Below are positions 13,701 to 21,950 of a stretch of 64,000 nucleotides of DNA, piece by piece. The notes below the pieces were generated by a model that was given only the letters and a program-made list of their open reading frames with translations, did not search any database and was not told the origin of the DNA. Both the position numbers and the translations under genes were made by a program. The first letter of the stretch is position 1. Each line of letters begins with the position of its first letter. Source of the stretch: Plotosus lineatus (lineage: Eukaryota; Chordata; Actinopteri; Siluriformes; Plotosidae). The stretch lies in contig CM045733.1 in the NCBI GenBank assembly GCA_024760905.1, positions 37,585,001 through 37,649,000 on the forward strand, read 5' to 3'.

Positions 13701-15083
13701 TGCAGTTGCACAGCTTGTTTGACCTTCCTAAATTCTCCCACACCACTTCTTTGCTAATGCTAACTAGGAACTTTATCTAGATGTATAGACAGCTGAGTCA
13801 CTGGATGTCTTCAAATGATGGCTAAAACCCTAATCTTTTCAGCAGTATTTTGATTAGCTTCATGTTTCACACACAAAATAGAATTTCACACACTGAATTC
13901 TGACTGATTGTATGTTAGTCCTCTGTACAATTTAACTTGTATACGTGACCTATTTTTCCAACAGCAGATATACAGCACATATTTTGTGTGCGTGTTTAAT
14001 AATGCAAGTACGCACATTTTCAAATCCTCTCACTCAACCCCACACCAGTCCCTTCTGATTAGCTCTGATACTTTCCCCCCCCCACATAGTAATAATATTT
14101 TATTTCCCAATTCCAGATTGTTTCACAGCATTAAGATGCACATCAGTACCTAAACGTAATCCCACTATAATCAAATACTTCTTTTATATTATACATTGAC
14201 AACAATAGTGGAACTAAGGACAAAAGTATATGCAATTCTAAGATCAGATGAATCATGTCTATACACGATGACTCTGCTGTAGCTGGACGCATCAGTGGAG
14301 AATATTGGGCTGAGGATATCACACCATCACATGGTGTGAGCAGAATCATCTGCAGCTTAATGTGACCAAGACCTAGGAACCGATTGTGGATTTTAGGAGA
14401 TCCCAAACACCAACGACCCCCGTTTCCATTCAGGGTGACAACATGGAAATGGTGACAGATTACAAATACCTTGGAGTTCATATTGATAATAAACTGGACT
14501 GGATCAAGAACAGTACCGCACTTTACAAGAAAGCTCAGGACCGTCTCTATTTTTTTGAGGAGGCTAAGGTTGTTTAACATCTGTTGTACACTACTCAGGA
14601 TGCTCCATGTGTCTGTTATGGCCAGCGCTATATGTGCTGTTGCATGCTGGGGCAGCAGGCTGAGGGTTGCAGACACAAACAGACTGAACAAACTGATCTA
14701 CAAGGCCGGTAACATTGTGGGAATGGACCTGGACTCTTTGACGGTCGTGTTAGAGAGGCGAATGCTGTCCAACACAAAGACAATACTGAACAACACCATC
14801 CATCCACTTCAAAACTTGCTGATCAGTCACAGGAGCACGTTCAGTGAGAGACTGATAACACCTACTTTGCCCTACGTCCTACTTGTGGCCATTAAACCGA
14901 ACAACTCCTTCATATAGCAACATCATCTACTGTTATACATTTACATTCTACTGTTTATCATACTGATAGTACTGTACACATCACTCAATGACAGTATTCA
15001 TTCTGTATCTGTTTATATGGTTTAATTTCAGACTTGAATATAGCTATATTATATATATATGTAAAGTCCATCTATACATACAT

Positions 15084-15146
<63 letters not shown>

Positions 15147-18100
15147 GCTTTCCTTAAATTTTCCTTTTTAAGATTTCTCACTCCACTTGTGTGGGGCAAC
15201 TGTGCACACAGTTTCCTCTGGGATCAATAATGTATTCTGATTCTAAGGGGGAGGGTATGTTAATGATTTGTAGTGATATTTAGAATTGGCAAGGCTTACC
15301 TTAAATATAGTGTTCTCCTCTTCAGGGGTTGGAAGATGGCGTGTGGCATGTCTCCATGGTATCTGAAATAAGCGACACTCCTTATTGAGCCAGTTAAGAC
15401 CAGGATATTTTCCACTGTTCACCTGAGGAGACACATATGCCCATGTTCAAAGACTGTTTCAATGGCACACTCATTTCACAGTTTACATGATTGCATGCTT
15501 AAGTACAGCCTTCAACTCAATTAGAAAACTTCAGATGTGTTCATGTGAAGACGCATGAATGTTAGGAGGATCAAACACAAAAACGTCATACATCTGTATT
15601 TAGAGCTGAAGCGTAATAGTAAATAAGCATTATATAGAAGTTGTGCGAGACACGAATGTGGTGTGAGTCTCAGATCAGGCTTTATCATATTGGCTGATGT
15701 GCAGGATTACAGGAACAGCATCACAATTTTACCTAAAATCAGTTGTCCAAAAGTAAAGATGCTGTGAATGTCCAAAATACTAGCCTTCTTCTTCTTCTTC
15801 TTCTTTTACTTTCGGCTGTTCCCTTCAGGGGTCGCCACAGCAAATCATCCGCCTCCACCTCACCCTGTCCTCCGCATCTTCTTTTCTGACTCCAACGACC
15901 TTCATGTCTTCCTTCACCACATCCATAAATCTCTTCTTCGGTCTTCCTCGAGGCCTTCTGCCTGGTAGTTCCAACCTCAGCATCCTACTGCCAATATACT
16001 CACTATCCCTCCTCTGTACATGTCCAAACCATCTCAATCTAGCCTCTCTGACTTTGTCTCCAAAACATCTTACGTGGGCTGTCCCTCTGACATACTCATT
16101 TCTGATCCTATCCATCCTCGTTACTCCCAGGGAGAACCTCAACATTTTCATCTCCGCTACCTCCAGCTCTGCCTCCTGCCTTTTCCTCAGCGCCACTGTT
16201 TCTAAGCCATACAACATCGCTGGCCTCACCACCATCTTGTACACTTTTCCCTTCCTTCTTGCTGACACTCTCCTATCGCACATCACACCGGATACTTTTC
16301 TCCAACCATTCCAGCCTGCCTGCACACGCTTCTTCACCTCTTTTCCACACTCTCCATTGCTCTGGATTGTTGAGCCTAAGTACTTAAAATCCTCCACCTT
16401 CGTTATCTCTGCTCCCTGTAACATCACCGTTCCTCCTGGGTCCTTCTCATTCACACACATGTATTCTGATTTTCTGAGGCTAACCTTCATTCCTCTCCTT
16501 TCCAGGGCATACCTCCACCTCTCTAGATTTTCCTGCACTTGTTCTCTGCTCTCACTACAGATCACGATGTCATCTGCAAACATCATAGTCCATGGAGATT
16601 CTTGTCTCACCTCGTCTGTCAGCCTGTCCATCACCATAGCAAACAAGAAGGGCTCAGAGCTGACCCTTGATGCAGTCCCACCTCCACCTTGAATTAGCCG
16701 GTCACACCGACAGCACACCTCACCACTGTCTTACATCTCTCATACATGTCCTGCACCACTCTAACATACTTCTCTGCCACTCCAGACTTCCTCATGCAAT
16801 ACCACAGTTCTTCTCTTGGCACCCTGTCATATGCTTTTTCCAGATCCACAAAGGCACAATGTAGCTCCCTCTGACCTTCTCTGTACTTCTCTATTAACAT
16901 CCTCAAGGCAAACATTGCATCTGTGGTGCTCTTTCTTGGCATGAAACCAAACTGTTGTTCACAAATGCTGACCTCTGCCCTTAGTCTAGCTTCCACTATT
17001 CTTTCCCATAATTTCATCGTATGGCTCATCAACTTTATCCCTCTGTAGTTGCTGCAACTCTGCACGTCTCCCTTGTTCTTAAAAATGGGCACCAGCACAC
17101 TTCTCCTCCACTCCTCCGGCATCTGCTCACTCTCTAGTACCTTGTTGAATGTTCTTGTCAGAAAATCTACTGCTACCTCTCCTAGACACTTCCATACCTC
17201 CACAGGTATATCATCAGGACCAACTGCCTTTCCATTCTTCATCCTCTTCAATGCCCTTCTCACTTCACCCTTACTGATCTTTGCTACATCCTGCTCCTCA
17301 ATGGTTACCTCTTCTACTCTTTTTTCTCTCTCATTTTCCTCATTCATCAGCTCTTCAAAGTACTCTTTCCATCTTCCCAGCACACTTCTGTCATTAGTCA
17401 ATACAATTCCCTCTCTGTCCTTTATTAATCTAACTTGCTGCACGTCCCTCCCATCTCTATTTCTCTGCTGTGCCAACCTGTATAGATCATTTTCTCCCTC
17501 TTTACTATCCAACCTATCATACAAGTCATCATACGCCCTCTGTTTGGCCTTAGCCACTGCTACTTTCGCCTTTACGCTGTGTCTCCCTGTACTCCTGTTT
17601 ACTCTCTTCGGTCCTCTCAATGTCCCACTTCTTCTTGGCTAACCTTTTCCTTTGTACACACTCCTGCACTTCCTCATTCCACCACCAAGTCTCCTTATCT
17701 ACTTTCCTTCCAGAGGACACACCAAGTACTCTCCTACCTGTGTCCCTGATCACATTTGCTGTGGTTGTCCAGTCATTTGGAAGCACTTCCTGGCCACCCA
17801 AAGCCTGTTTCAACTCCTCCTTGAAGACAACACGACACTCTTCCTTTTTCAGCTTCCACCACTTTGTCTTCTGCTCTGCCTTTGCCTTTTTCACCTTTCT
17901 CATCATCAGAGTCATCCTGCACACCACCATCCTATGCTGTTTGGCAACACTCTCACTCACTACTACTTTGCAGTCACTGACTTCCTTCAAATTACATCGC
18001 CTACACAAGATGTAGTCTACCTGTGTGCGCCTACCTCCGCTTTCATAAGTCACCCTATGCTCCTGTTTCTTCTCAAAGAAAGTATTCACCACAGCCATTT

Positions 18101-21100
18101 CCATCCTTTTTGCAAAATCTATCAACATCTGTCCTTCTGCGTTCCTGTCCTGGATACCAAATCTGCCCATCACTTCCTCGTCCTCTCTGTTGCCTGCCCC
18201 AACATGTCCATTGAAGTCTGCACCTATGACCACTCTTTCACCTCTGGGGGTACTCTGCATCACTTCATCTAAGTCACTCCAGAATCTCTCCTTCTCTTCT
18301 AGCTCACATCCTGCCTGTGGGGCATAAGCACTAACAACATTGAGCATTACACCTTCAATTTCTAACTTGAGATTCATCACTCTGTCTGACACTCTTTTCA
18401 CTTTTAGAACATTCCTGACAAACTCCTCCTTCAAGATGACTCCGACTCCATTTCTCTTCCCATCCACACCGTGATAAAATAGCTTAAACCCTGCTCCTAA
18501 GCTTTTAGCTTTGCTACCTTTCCACCTGGTCTCCTGAACACACAGTATGTCCACCTTCCTCCTCTGCATCATGTCAACCAGCTCTCTACCTTTTCTGTGC
18601 ATAGTTCCAATAGCCTATGTTTGTTAAATAGCTTGTTGGGTTCAAAAACTGTAAACTACATTTGATTTGAACGTTGAAATAAGTTAATGAAAATGGACCG
18701 TTACAAACACATTTTACACTTAAATATATGCCTCTTATCCAGAGAGAATTCCATTTATCATTTTTTATACAACTGACTGGGGGTTGAGGACCTTGCTCAA
18801 GTGCCCTAGACCATTGGCAGTGACAACTTGGTGCTATCGGGGCTTGATCCCTTACCCTTGGGATCACTAACCAACAGCTGTAATCACTGAACCAGTGAGG
18901 TGCGTTTTGAAATCCTGCTAATCTGAACAGTTTTCAAAAGACTGAAATCCTGTTGCAAACTCTTGGCAAATTTGTTGTATGGATCTAATTCAAGTATGGT
19001 ATCCTCTGTAAACCAATTTACCATCTATATAAATAAGTACAGTCAGCCCCCTACTTACAAAATTAATCTGTTCCAGCGCCTTTTTCGTAAAGCGGAGGTT
19101 TCGTAAGTAGAGGCGCATTTTACATGTAAAACGCCTGATTCGTTCCAAGGCTCCCAAGAGTACCCCATAAACCCTTTAAAAATGATAAAAGTATACCAAT
19201 TTTGTATGAAATATGCATGAAATATGTGTTAAAAGTAAAAGAAAATTATTTATTAAACCATTTAAACATTTTAACAACATATTAAACCATTTTATTAACA
19301 TTTATTAATGAAACATTTTTATTAATGCACATACACACACACACAAAACACTGTCTCTCTCCATCTCTCTCTTTTTCTCTCTCTCACACACACACACACA
19401 CACAATACATATGGCGCGCTCTGCTGACTGCGGGCTCCGCCCACACGCAGGACGCTAGAGCATTTTAAGACGGGCAATTCAAAGCGCATTCCCTGCTTGG
19501 CAGATCGGAGGTCCCAACTCAACTTTAACTTGATTCCTTGAGGGATCGGCGATCCAGATGAGCCGCGTTTTGCTCAAATTCGGCAAAGTGCGCCACATTT
19601 ATCAAACATGTACTGAATTAAACAACTTAAAAAACAATAAAGCGGCAATGTGCTCTCTCGAAAGAGAGTTAAGCCTCCTTTCATCTGTGACTGACTCTGG
19701 AGGCAGTCTCTCTCTATCTCTCTCTCACACACACACATAAAACTCTGTCTCTATGGTGTGTTTTGCCGAATGCGGGCTCCGCCCACAAGCAACGCACAGC
19801 TGACGGAACAATTCTATTTAAATGTTTAAATGGACGGGATTTTGTATTTAAAGCGGAATTACAGTACCTGTTTGAAAGATCAGAGGTCCTGATTCAATAT
19901 TAACTTGCTTCCTTGCGAGATTGAAGGTCTTGTCCCATGGATCACTCTGCTCATGCTCCTTCTGCTTCAATCGTCGTCATCTTCCTTTCGGCTTTTTCCC
20001 TTTTCCTTGGGAGTCGCCACAGCGAATCATCTGATTCGCACGTTTGATTTGGCAGAGGTTTTTACGTCGGGTGCCCAAGGTTGTCACTATCCCCCAGTGC
20101 AGCTAACTGGGTTATCAAAGGCGGGCCATGTCTCTCACTGTCTATGGTGAGAGGCATGTAAAAGAACCATTGCGGACTTTCATAAAGAGTAGACTGCAAA
20201 GTCGTCAGCGTGTTTCTGTCCGTTGCTAAAAAGGGTTGTCAATATTATGCCAAAATAATCGCCTCCCTCACTGTATTTCTGCTTTAAGGTCTCCTTCTGC
20301 TTAACTATCGTCCCGATTGTAGAGGGGTTTCAGCGATAACGAAATATAACGCTGCAATGATCTCAAAACAAGCCAACAGTCCTGTTCAACTCTCCTTCAC
20401 GCGTGTGACAAACAGGAAGTATGGGTACAGTTCAGCTGCCTTCTGGCCAATGGGAGGCCAGCGGGGCGGGATGTTGAGAGACAGCCAATGAGACAGCAAC
20501 TCGCGTATCGTGTGAAATTTTGATTGGCATGTTTGAATGGTGCGTTTGATGCTTTTCGTAAGAGTAGGTTGATTTCGTATACAGAGGACGAAAACTTAAG
20601 AAAATGTTTTTCGTAACCTGGAGTTTTCATACCCAGAATGTCTCGTAAGTAGGGATCCAACTGTATGACTTCTTTCATAACCCCACTGATGTTATTTAGG
20701 CTATATTTTTACAAGCAACTGTGACACTGCCACTTTAAATCCAACATTGTTGTTTCACAATTTATTACAACCACAATACAACACACTGGAAGTTAAGTAC
20801 TGAACTGTAAATACTTACCAAACCAAAAATATACAACTTCATCCAAAATTAAATGACATAAGTAAATAAACAATAACATTGTCTCTTTAAAGTCTATGAT
20901 TTTCTGTCATATGGAGAACATCTATTAAAACAGCCTTTTATTTGGAGACTGCACTCTAAGAAGTCCATAACAAATTGCAAGAAAGGGTGTTTAAAGAGTA
21001 TTGTAGCCGCTACTAAAAACTTGTCGAGAATTCGATTCATAAATGTCTATCATAGTTAAGAACTACATACACACAAGTATGTTAATAAGCAAAGCTGGCT

Positions 21101-21277
21101 TGATTAAGATTCTCCCAAAAAACAGTAACATTTTGCTCAGTCGTCTTGCAAAAATAAAAACTATCTACTCCATTTCATTTTCAAATGATCTAAATCACTT
21201 TCCATGAGAATAATAGGAATGCTCACCTGAGCCAGCAACCACGGTTTTAGACGGATTCTCCTTGGCTGGGTACTCAT
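1677..21277 (-). CDS. irf5: Interferon regulatory factor 5 gene, eight coding exons, 3' end beyond window
   Basis: Transcription factor of innate immunity that acts downstream of Toll-like receptor signalling: it moves from cytoplasm to nucleus on phosphorylation and binds interferon-stimulated response elements. Eight exons (21227-21277, 15300-15422, 7479-7665, 7295-7320, 7177-7204, 5845-6153, 5180-5569, 1677-1795) all have AG/GT borders and compatible phases and give 411 codons. Residues 1-120 form the DNA-binding domain with five tryptophans at about 13, 28, 40, 60 and 79. Residues from about 240 onward form the IRF-association domain. The segments [20 protein letters not shown] and [14 protein letters not shown] fit IRF5 better than IRF6, its closest paralogue. 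The final exon (end of the association domain and serine-rich activation tail) is outside the window. Introns carry many transposons; none interrupts an exon. Confidence 0.93.
1796..2713. other. irf5 intron sequence, nothing recognised
   Basis: AT-rich intron between exon 8 and a MITE. No open frame with recognisable protein similarity, no clear inverted or tandem repeat. Confidence 0.5.
2714..3023. mobile_element. hAT-type MITE, 310 bp
   Basis: Terminal inverted repeats caagggtcaccaccatgg and, read inward from the other end, caggggtcaccaacat. Flanking 8-bp near-identical duplications gtctacaa (2706-2713) and atctacaa (3024-3031). No coding capacity. Confidence 0.75.
3060..3420 (-). repeat. 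Dispersed teleost SINE-like repeat, long copy
   Basis: Read on the minus strand it begins near a promoter-like ggtcccaggtttgattg box, passes the well-known cctcccacagtccaaaaaca segment, and ends with accctaattagga and a goosefoot of AT-rich bases. The 3' part recurs at 21836-21950 and a diverged piece at 50650-50760. Confidence 0.7.
3425..5179. other. irf5 intron 7 remainder, nothing recognised
   Basis: AT-rich intron sequence. Short open frames at 4028-4294 and 4690-4884 show no known protein motif and are taken as chance. Confidence 0.5.
5180..5569 (-). CDS. irf5: irf5 coding exon 7 (IRF-association domain, first part)
   Basis: 390 nt, residues 242-371. Acceptor tttttatcag|TAACAG, donor CAGG|gtgagc. 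Starts [11 protein letters not shown] and contains [40 protein letters not shown] and [12 protein letters not shown]. These form the beta-sandwich of the IRF-association domain, related to the MH2 domain of SMADs, which mediates dimer formation and autoinhibition. Confidence 0.96.
5845..6153 (-). CDS. irf5: irf5 coding exon 6 (variable linker)
   Basis: 309 nt, residues 139-241. Acceptor ttgtttgtcag|ACCC, donor CCCT|gtaagt. A proline-rich, poorly conserved middle region ending in [13 protein letters not shown], which matches the LISPHMLP block that precedes the association domain in IRF5. It contains a VKQEQ run that looks like a sumoylation-type motif (VKQE), inferred only from the pattern. 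Confidence 0.93.
6413..6740. mobile_element. hAT-type MITE, 328 bp, in irf5 intron 5
   Basis: Inverted ends cagtgcttttcaattatt (left) and, read inward from the right, cagtgcttctcaaatagt. Flanks gccttgtg (6405-6412) and gcattgtg (6741-6748) match 7 of 8 or close to it, as expected for an old hAT duplication. Internally it carries a C-homopolymer at about 6468-6484. Confidence 0.75.
6970..7091. mobile_element. End fragment of a pogo-like transposon
   Basis: Ends in gtcaaggtaccactgta, the mirror of the cagtggtacctt type of terminus seen in pogo/Tigger-like elements, and contains the usual ggaacggattaattgg segment. A matching left end was not found, so it is probably a one-sided relic. Confidence 0.35.
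7177..7204 (-). CDS. irf5: irf5 coding exon 5 (28-nt micro-exon)
   Basis: Bounded by tttctttttcag|CTACAA and AATCG|gtaagt. Encodes LQHFAHLSI plus the first base of the next codon. It lies only 90 nt from exon 4 and keeps frame from exon 4 into exon 6. Its sequence resembles the short linker following the acidic run in IRF5/6 proteins only loosely, so the call rests mainly on splice sites and phase. Confidence 0.85.
7295..7320 (-). CDS. irf5: irf5 coding exon 4 (26-nt acidic micro-exon)
   Basis: Bounded by tctctttttag|ATGAGT and GAAGAG|gtgagc. With the last base of exon 3 it encodes DECEEDDEE. Human IRF5 has a glutamate-rich run at the same place after the DNA-binding domain, so position and composition both support it. 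Phase 1 in, phase 0 out. Confidence 0.88.
7479..7665 (-). CDS. irf5: irf5 coding exon 3 (DNA-binding domain, recognition helix)
   Basis: 187 nt encoding residues 59-120 plus one base of the next codon. It starts [10 protein letters not shown] and includes [19 protein letters not shown], the recognition-helix region that contacts GAAA core sequences, and then [12 protein letters not shown], which ends the domain. W60 and W79 complete the five-tryptophan cluster. Donor GAG|gtaggt; a donor 4 nt downstream is possible but weaker and would break phase with the next exon. Confidence 0.94.
7700..10355. other. irf5 intron 2, mostly unassigned
   Basis: AT-rich intron sequence. A short tRNA-SINE-head-like stretch occurs near 8020-8075 (ggtatcagtaatccagcacc and accaccgggccaccactgc). 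Otherwise no recognisable genes or repeats. Confidence 0.45.
10357..12540 (-). mobile_element. LINE A copy 2, 5'-truncated and split by a SINE
   Basis: Reverse transcriptase frame visible at 11095-11859 ([50 protein letters not shown]) with the C-terminal part in several frames at 10374-11082, ending in the MIRCGDP that closes this family. The SINE at 11812-12171 interrupts it; the linker region resumes at 12163-12540. Several frameshifts and stops: inactive. Located in irf5 intron 2, same strand as irf5. Confidence 0.9.
11812..12171 (-). mobile_element. tRNA-headed SINE inserted in LINE A copy 2
   Basis: Full-length SINE with its head at the right. It is bounded by a perfect 18-bp duplication of LINE sequence, caatgccctcctcacttc, at 11794-11811 and 12172-12189. 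So the SINE landed after the LINE. Confidence 0.93.
12764..13111 (-). mobile_element. tRNA-headed SINE, full length
   Basis: Head at right (ccactagaccaccactgccc is the complement of the A-box region). Flanked by a 22-bp duplication differing at one base, 12742-12763 and 13112-13133. In irf5 intron 2. Confidence 0.92.
13247..13447 (+). repeat. Local duplication, unit 1
   Basis: Starts tgtacaatttaacttg and runs through gcacattttcaaatcc and ccaattccaga. A diverged second copy in the same orientation is at 13917-14135. Confidence 0.7.
13560..13810 (+). mobile_element. Degenerate LINE reverse-transcriptase fragment
   Basis: Frame at about 13619-13725 reads [15 protein letters not shown], then [12 protein letters not shown] before a stop. 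This matches the SRLDYCN...LQ.IQNAAARL block near the C-terminus of many vertebrate LINE polymerases. It is short and decayed. Confidence 0.65.
13917..14135 (+). repeat. Local duplication, unit 2
   Basis: Imperfect direct copy of 13247-13447 (shared tgtacaatttaactt, tattttgtgtgcgtg, gcacattttcaaatcc). The two units flank the LINE fragment at 13560-13810. Confidence 0.7.
14180..15245 (+). mobile_element. LINE B copy 1, L2-like 3' portion
   Basis: Decayed polymerase C-terminus: VDFRRS-like start, then [14 protein letters not shown] at about 14462, [10 protein letters not shown], and [13 protein letters not shown] at about 14687. The 3' end gggatcaataatgtattctg near 15219-15240 is the usual tail of fish L2-like elements. 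A (CATA)n(CA)n tract at 15074-15143 has expanded in the 3' untranslated part. In irf5 intron 2, antisense to irf5. Confidence 0.8.
15074..15143. repeat. (CATA)n(CA)n microsatellite
   Basis: Catacatac repeats followed by a pure CA tract, inside the 3' part of LINE B copy 1. Confidence 0.95.
15300..15422 (-). CDS. irf5: irf5 coding exon 2 (DNA-binding domain)
   Basis: 123 nt, 41 codons, phase 0 at both ends. Acceptor tgtgtctcctcag|GTGAAC, donor AAG|gtaagc. It encodes residues 18-58, including [11 protein letters not shown], the IPWRHATRH segment (W28 and W40) and EEENTIFK, which are hallmark IRF4/5/6-group residues of the winged helix-turn-helix. Reading frame runs upstream of the acceptor hit a stop, which confirms the splice border. 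Confidence 0.95.
15825..17620 (-). pseudogene. LINE A copy 3 reverse transcriptase region, frameshifted
   Basis: Two overlapping frames. The 5' one (16694-17620) holds [33 protein letters not shown] and [17 protein letters not shown] (first catalytic Asp). After a frameshift near 16700 the second (15825-16718) holds [15 protein letters not shown], the FADD form of the YXDD active site, then YKYLGST-type and [13 protein letters not shown] thumb segments, and ends MICCGDP. It copies element RNA by target-primed reverse transcription. The frameshifts make this copy non-autonomous. Confidence 0.85.
17550..18602 (-). pseudogene. LINE A copy 3 endonuclease region
   Basis: 350-residue open frame with the exonuclease-endonuclease-phosphatase fold used by apurinic-type LINE endonucleases to nick target DNA. 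Visible motifs: [12 protein letters not shown] (catalytic Glu) near residue 20, [14 protein letters not shown] near 120 (Asp and Asn), [10 protein letters not shown] near 195, and AKQHRMVV (His) near 220. It runs on into an [15 protein letters not shown] linker and then shifts frame at about 17600. The frame is long for a dead copy, suggesting fairly recent insertion. Confidence 0.85.
18762..18900 (-). repeat. Dispersed repeat F copy 1
   Basis: Shares ttgctcaagtgccc, a tRNA-B-box-like gcttgatccc, and gatcactaaccaacag with the copies at 50478-50655 and 61045-61232. Probably an old SINE family. Confidence 0.6.
19040..20663 (-). mobile_element. Promoter-like TA-flanked DNA transposon (family D copy 1), irf5 intron 1
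   Basis: Termini cagtcagccccctacttac and, read inward from the right, cagttggatccctacttac. Flanked by TA (19038-19039, 20664-20665), as in the Tc1/mariner-pogo group. The right part holds three CCAAT/ATTGG boxes (20447-20451, 20485-20489, 20523-20527) around a GC box at 20461-20470. Further left, two diverged modules each carry the box gcgggctccgcccac (near 19429 and 19772). No transposase frame. A SINE has inserted at 19978-20240. Confidence 0.75.
19978..20240 (-). mobile_element. SINE with an internal inversion
   Basis: The left part (about 19978-20075) is the SINE 3' tail in minus orientation. From about 20076 the sequence jumps to the SINE body in plus orientation (aaggttgtcacta, gctaactgggttatcaaagg, ctttcataaagag) to about 20235. 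The tRNA head is missing. A 5' inversion joined to an intact 3' end is what twin priming leaves behind. Confidence 0.8.
20700..21190. other. Unassigned sequence downstream of irf5 exon 1
   Basis: AT-rich intron 1 sequence between element D and exon 1. Nothing recognised. Confidence 0.4.
21227..21277 (-). CDS. irf5: irf5 coding exon 1 (start codon exon)
   Basis: Encodes [17 protein letters not shown], the N-terminal arm and first tryptophan (W13) of the IRF DNA-binding domain. The basic run RRIRLK followed by PWL is the family signature. The exon ends CAG|gtgagc, phase 0. The start codon has G at -3 and is preceded by the two-codon uORF ATG-CCA-TGA at 21274-21282. The exon is too short to stand out by frame length; it was found by searching for PWL on the minus strand. 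Where its 5' untranslated part begins is not clear. Confidence 0.92.
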
Positions 21278-21282
21278 GGCAT
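21274..21282 (-). promoter_or_regulatory. Minimal uORF overlapping the irf5 start codon
   Basis: On the minus strand the bases ATGCCATGAGT contain an upstream ATG whose frame reads Met-Pro-stop. Its TGA overlaps the irf5 ATG by two bases. The upstream ATG has C at -3, a weak context, so leaky scanning to the main start is expected; reinitiation is also possible. It exists in mRNA only if the 5' untranslated region continues through this point, which is likely but not shown. Confidence 0.45.
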
Positions 21283-21698
21283 TTGATGTTTGAGCAATAT
21301 GAATAATCTTCCTCTGAACTTCTTGATGGATCGGAAAGCGGCAGCAAAACAGGCTCAGAAATGGTCGACAACTGCACTGTGATCCGTATAAAACCCAAGA
21401 CAGCTACAAAGCAAAAAGCAATATCAAGATTGGAGACACTCATAAATAAACAGAGGTTTACCTTTAATATATCAAAAAAACAAACTAATGAGAAGAAAAA
21501 GCTTTTCCCCCTAGTTGCTTTACTTGTTGTTTCAGCAGTCTTCACAGTTTGTAAACAATCTCCAAATTTGTCCAAGTTGGTTCTATTGCTCTTTTACTGG
21601 AGCATGTATGAGGTGTACATCAAAATTTGGCACAAGACACTGTCATCCATCACTAATTTCAAAGTGTACAAAGAATATTACGTATAACAGTAAAAAGC

Positions 21699-21834
21699 GC
21701 CCCAGTGCAGCTAACTGGGTTATCAAAGGCTGGCCATGTTTCTCACTGTGTATGGTGAGAGGCATGTAAACGAACCATTACTGACTTTCGACAAGAGTAG
21801 GCTGTATAGCCGTCAGCATGTTTCTACCCTGAGG
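21699..21834 (+). mobile_element. SINE middle fragment
   Basis: Matches the unique middle of the tRNA-headed SINE (cccagtgcagctaactgggt, ggtgagaggcatgtaaa, agtaggctg...gccgtcagc). Head and LINE-like tail are both missing. Confidence 0.8.
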
Positions 21835-21835
21835 T

Positions 21836-21950
21836 GGCTTGGTGAGCTGTCCAAAGTGTTCTCTGCACTCACCCAGAGATGGCTGAGGTGGGCACCAGTC
21901 TGCCTGCTACCCTAATTAGGATTAAAGCGGTTCAAAAAATGATGAAGAAA
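21836..21950 (+). repeat. 3' part of the dispersed SINE-like repeat
   Basis: gagctgtccaaagtgttc, tcacccagagatggctga and accctaattaggat match the minus-strand reading of 3060-3420. It directly abuts the SINE fragment at 21699-21834. Confidence 0.7.

Larger units (their letters stand above)
15781..18611 (-). mobile_element. LINE A copy 3, nearly complete RTE-like element in irf5 intron 1
   Basis: The best-preserved LINE in the window. Minus-strand frames at 17550-18602 (endonuclease), 16694-17620 and 15825-16718 (linker and reverse transcriptase) are offset by two frameshifts. The 3' end reads gctgtggcgacccctgaag and then aacagccgaaag; a (TTC)n run at 15786-15804 stands in place of a poly(A) tail. 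It stops short of the 5' leader seen in copies 1 and 4. Same strand as irf5. Confidence 0.93.

Noticed and set aside
13247..14135. LTR retrotransposon bounded by direct repeats
   Set aside because: Units lack TG...CA ends and no gag, protease or integrase sequence lies between them.
14143..14691. 182-residue minus-strand open frame
   Set aside because: Shadow of the plus-strand LINE B polymerase remains, which carry the recognisable motifs.
21195..21575. 126-residue minus-strand open frame over irf5 exon 1
   Set aside because: Different frame from the real exon ([17 protein letters not shown] at 21227-21277); no motif; chance frame.
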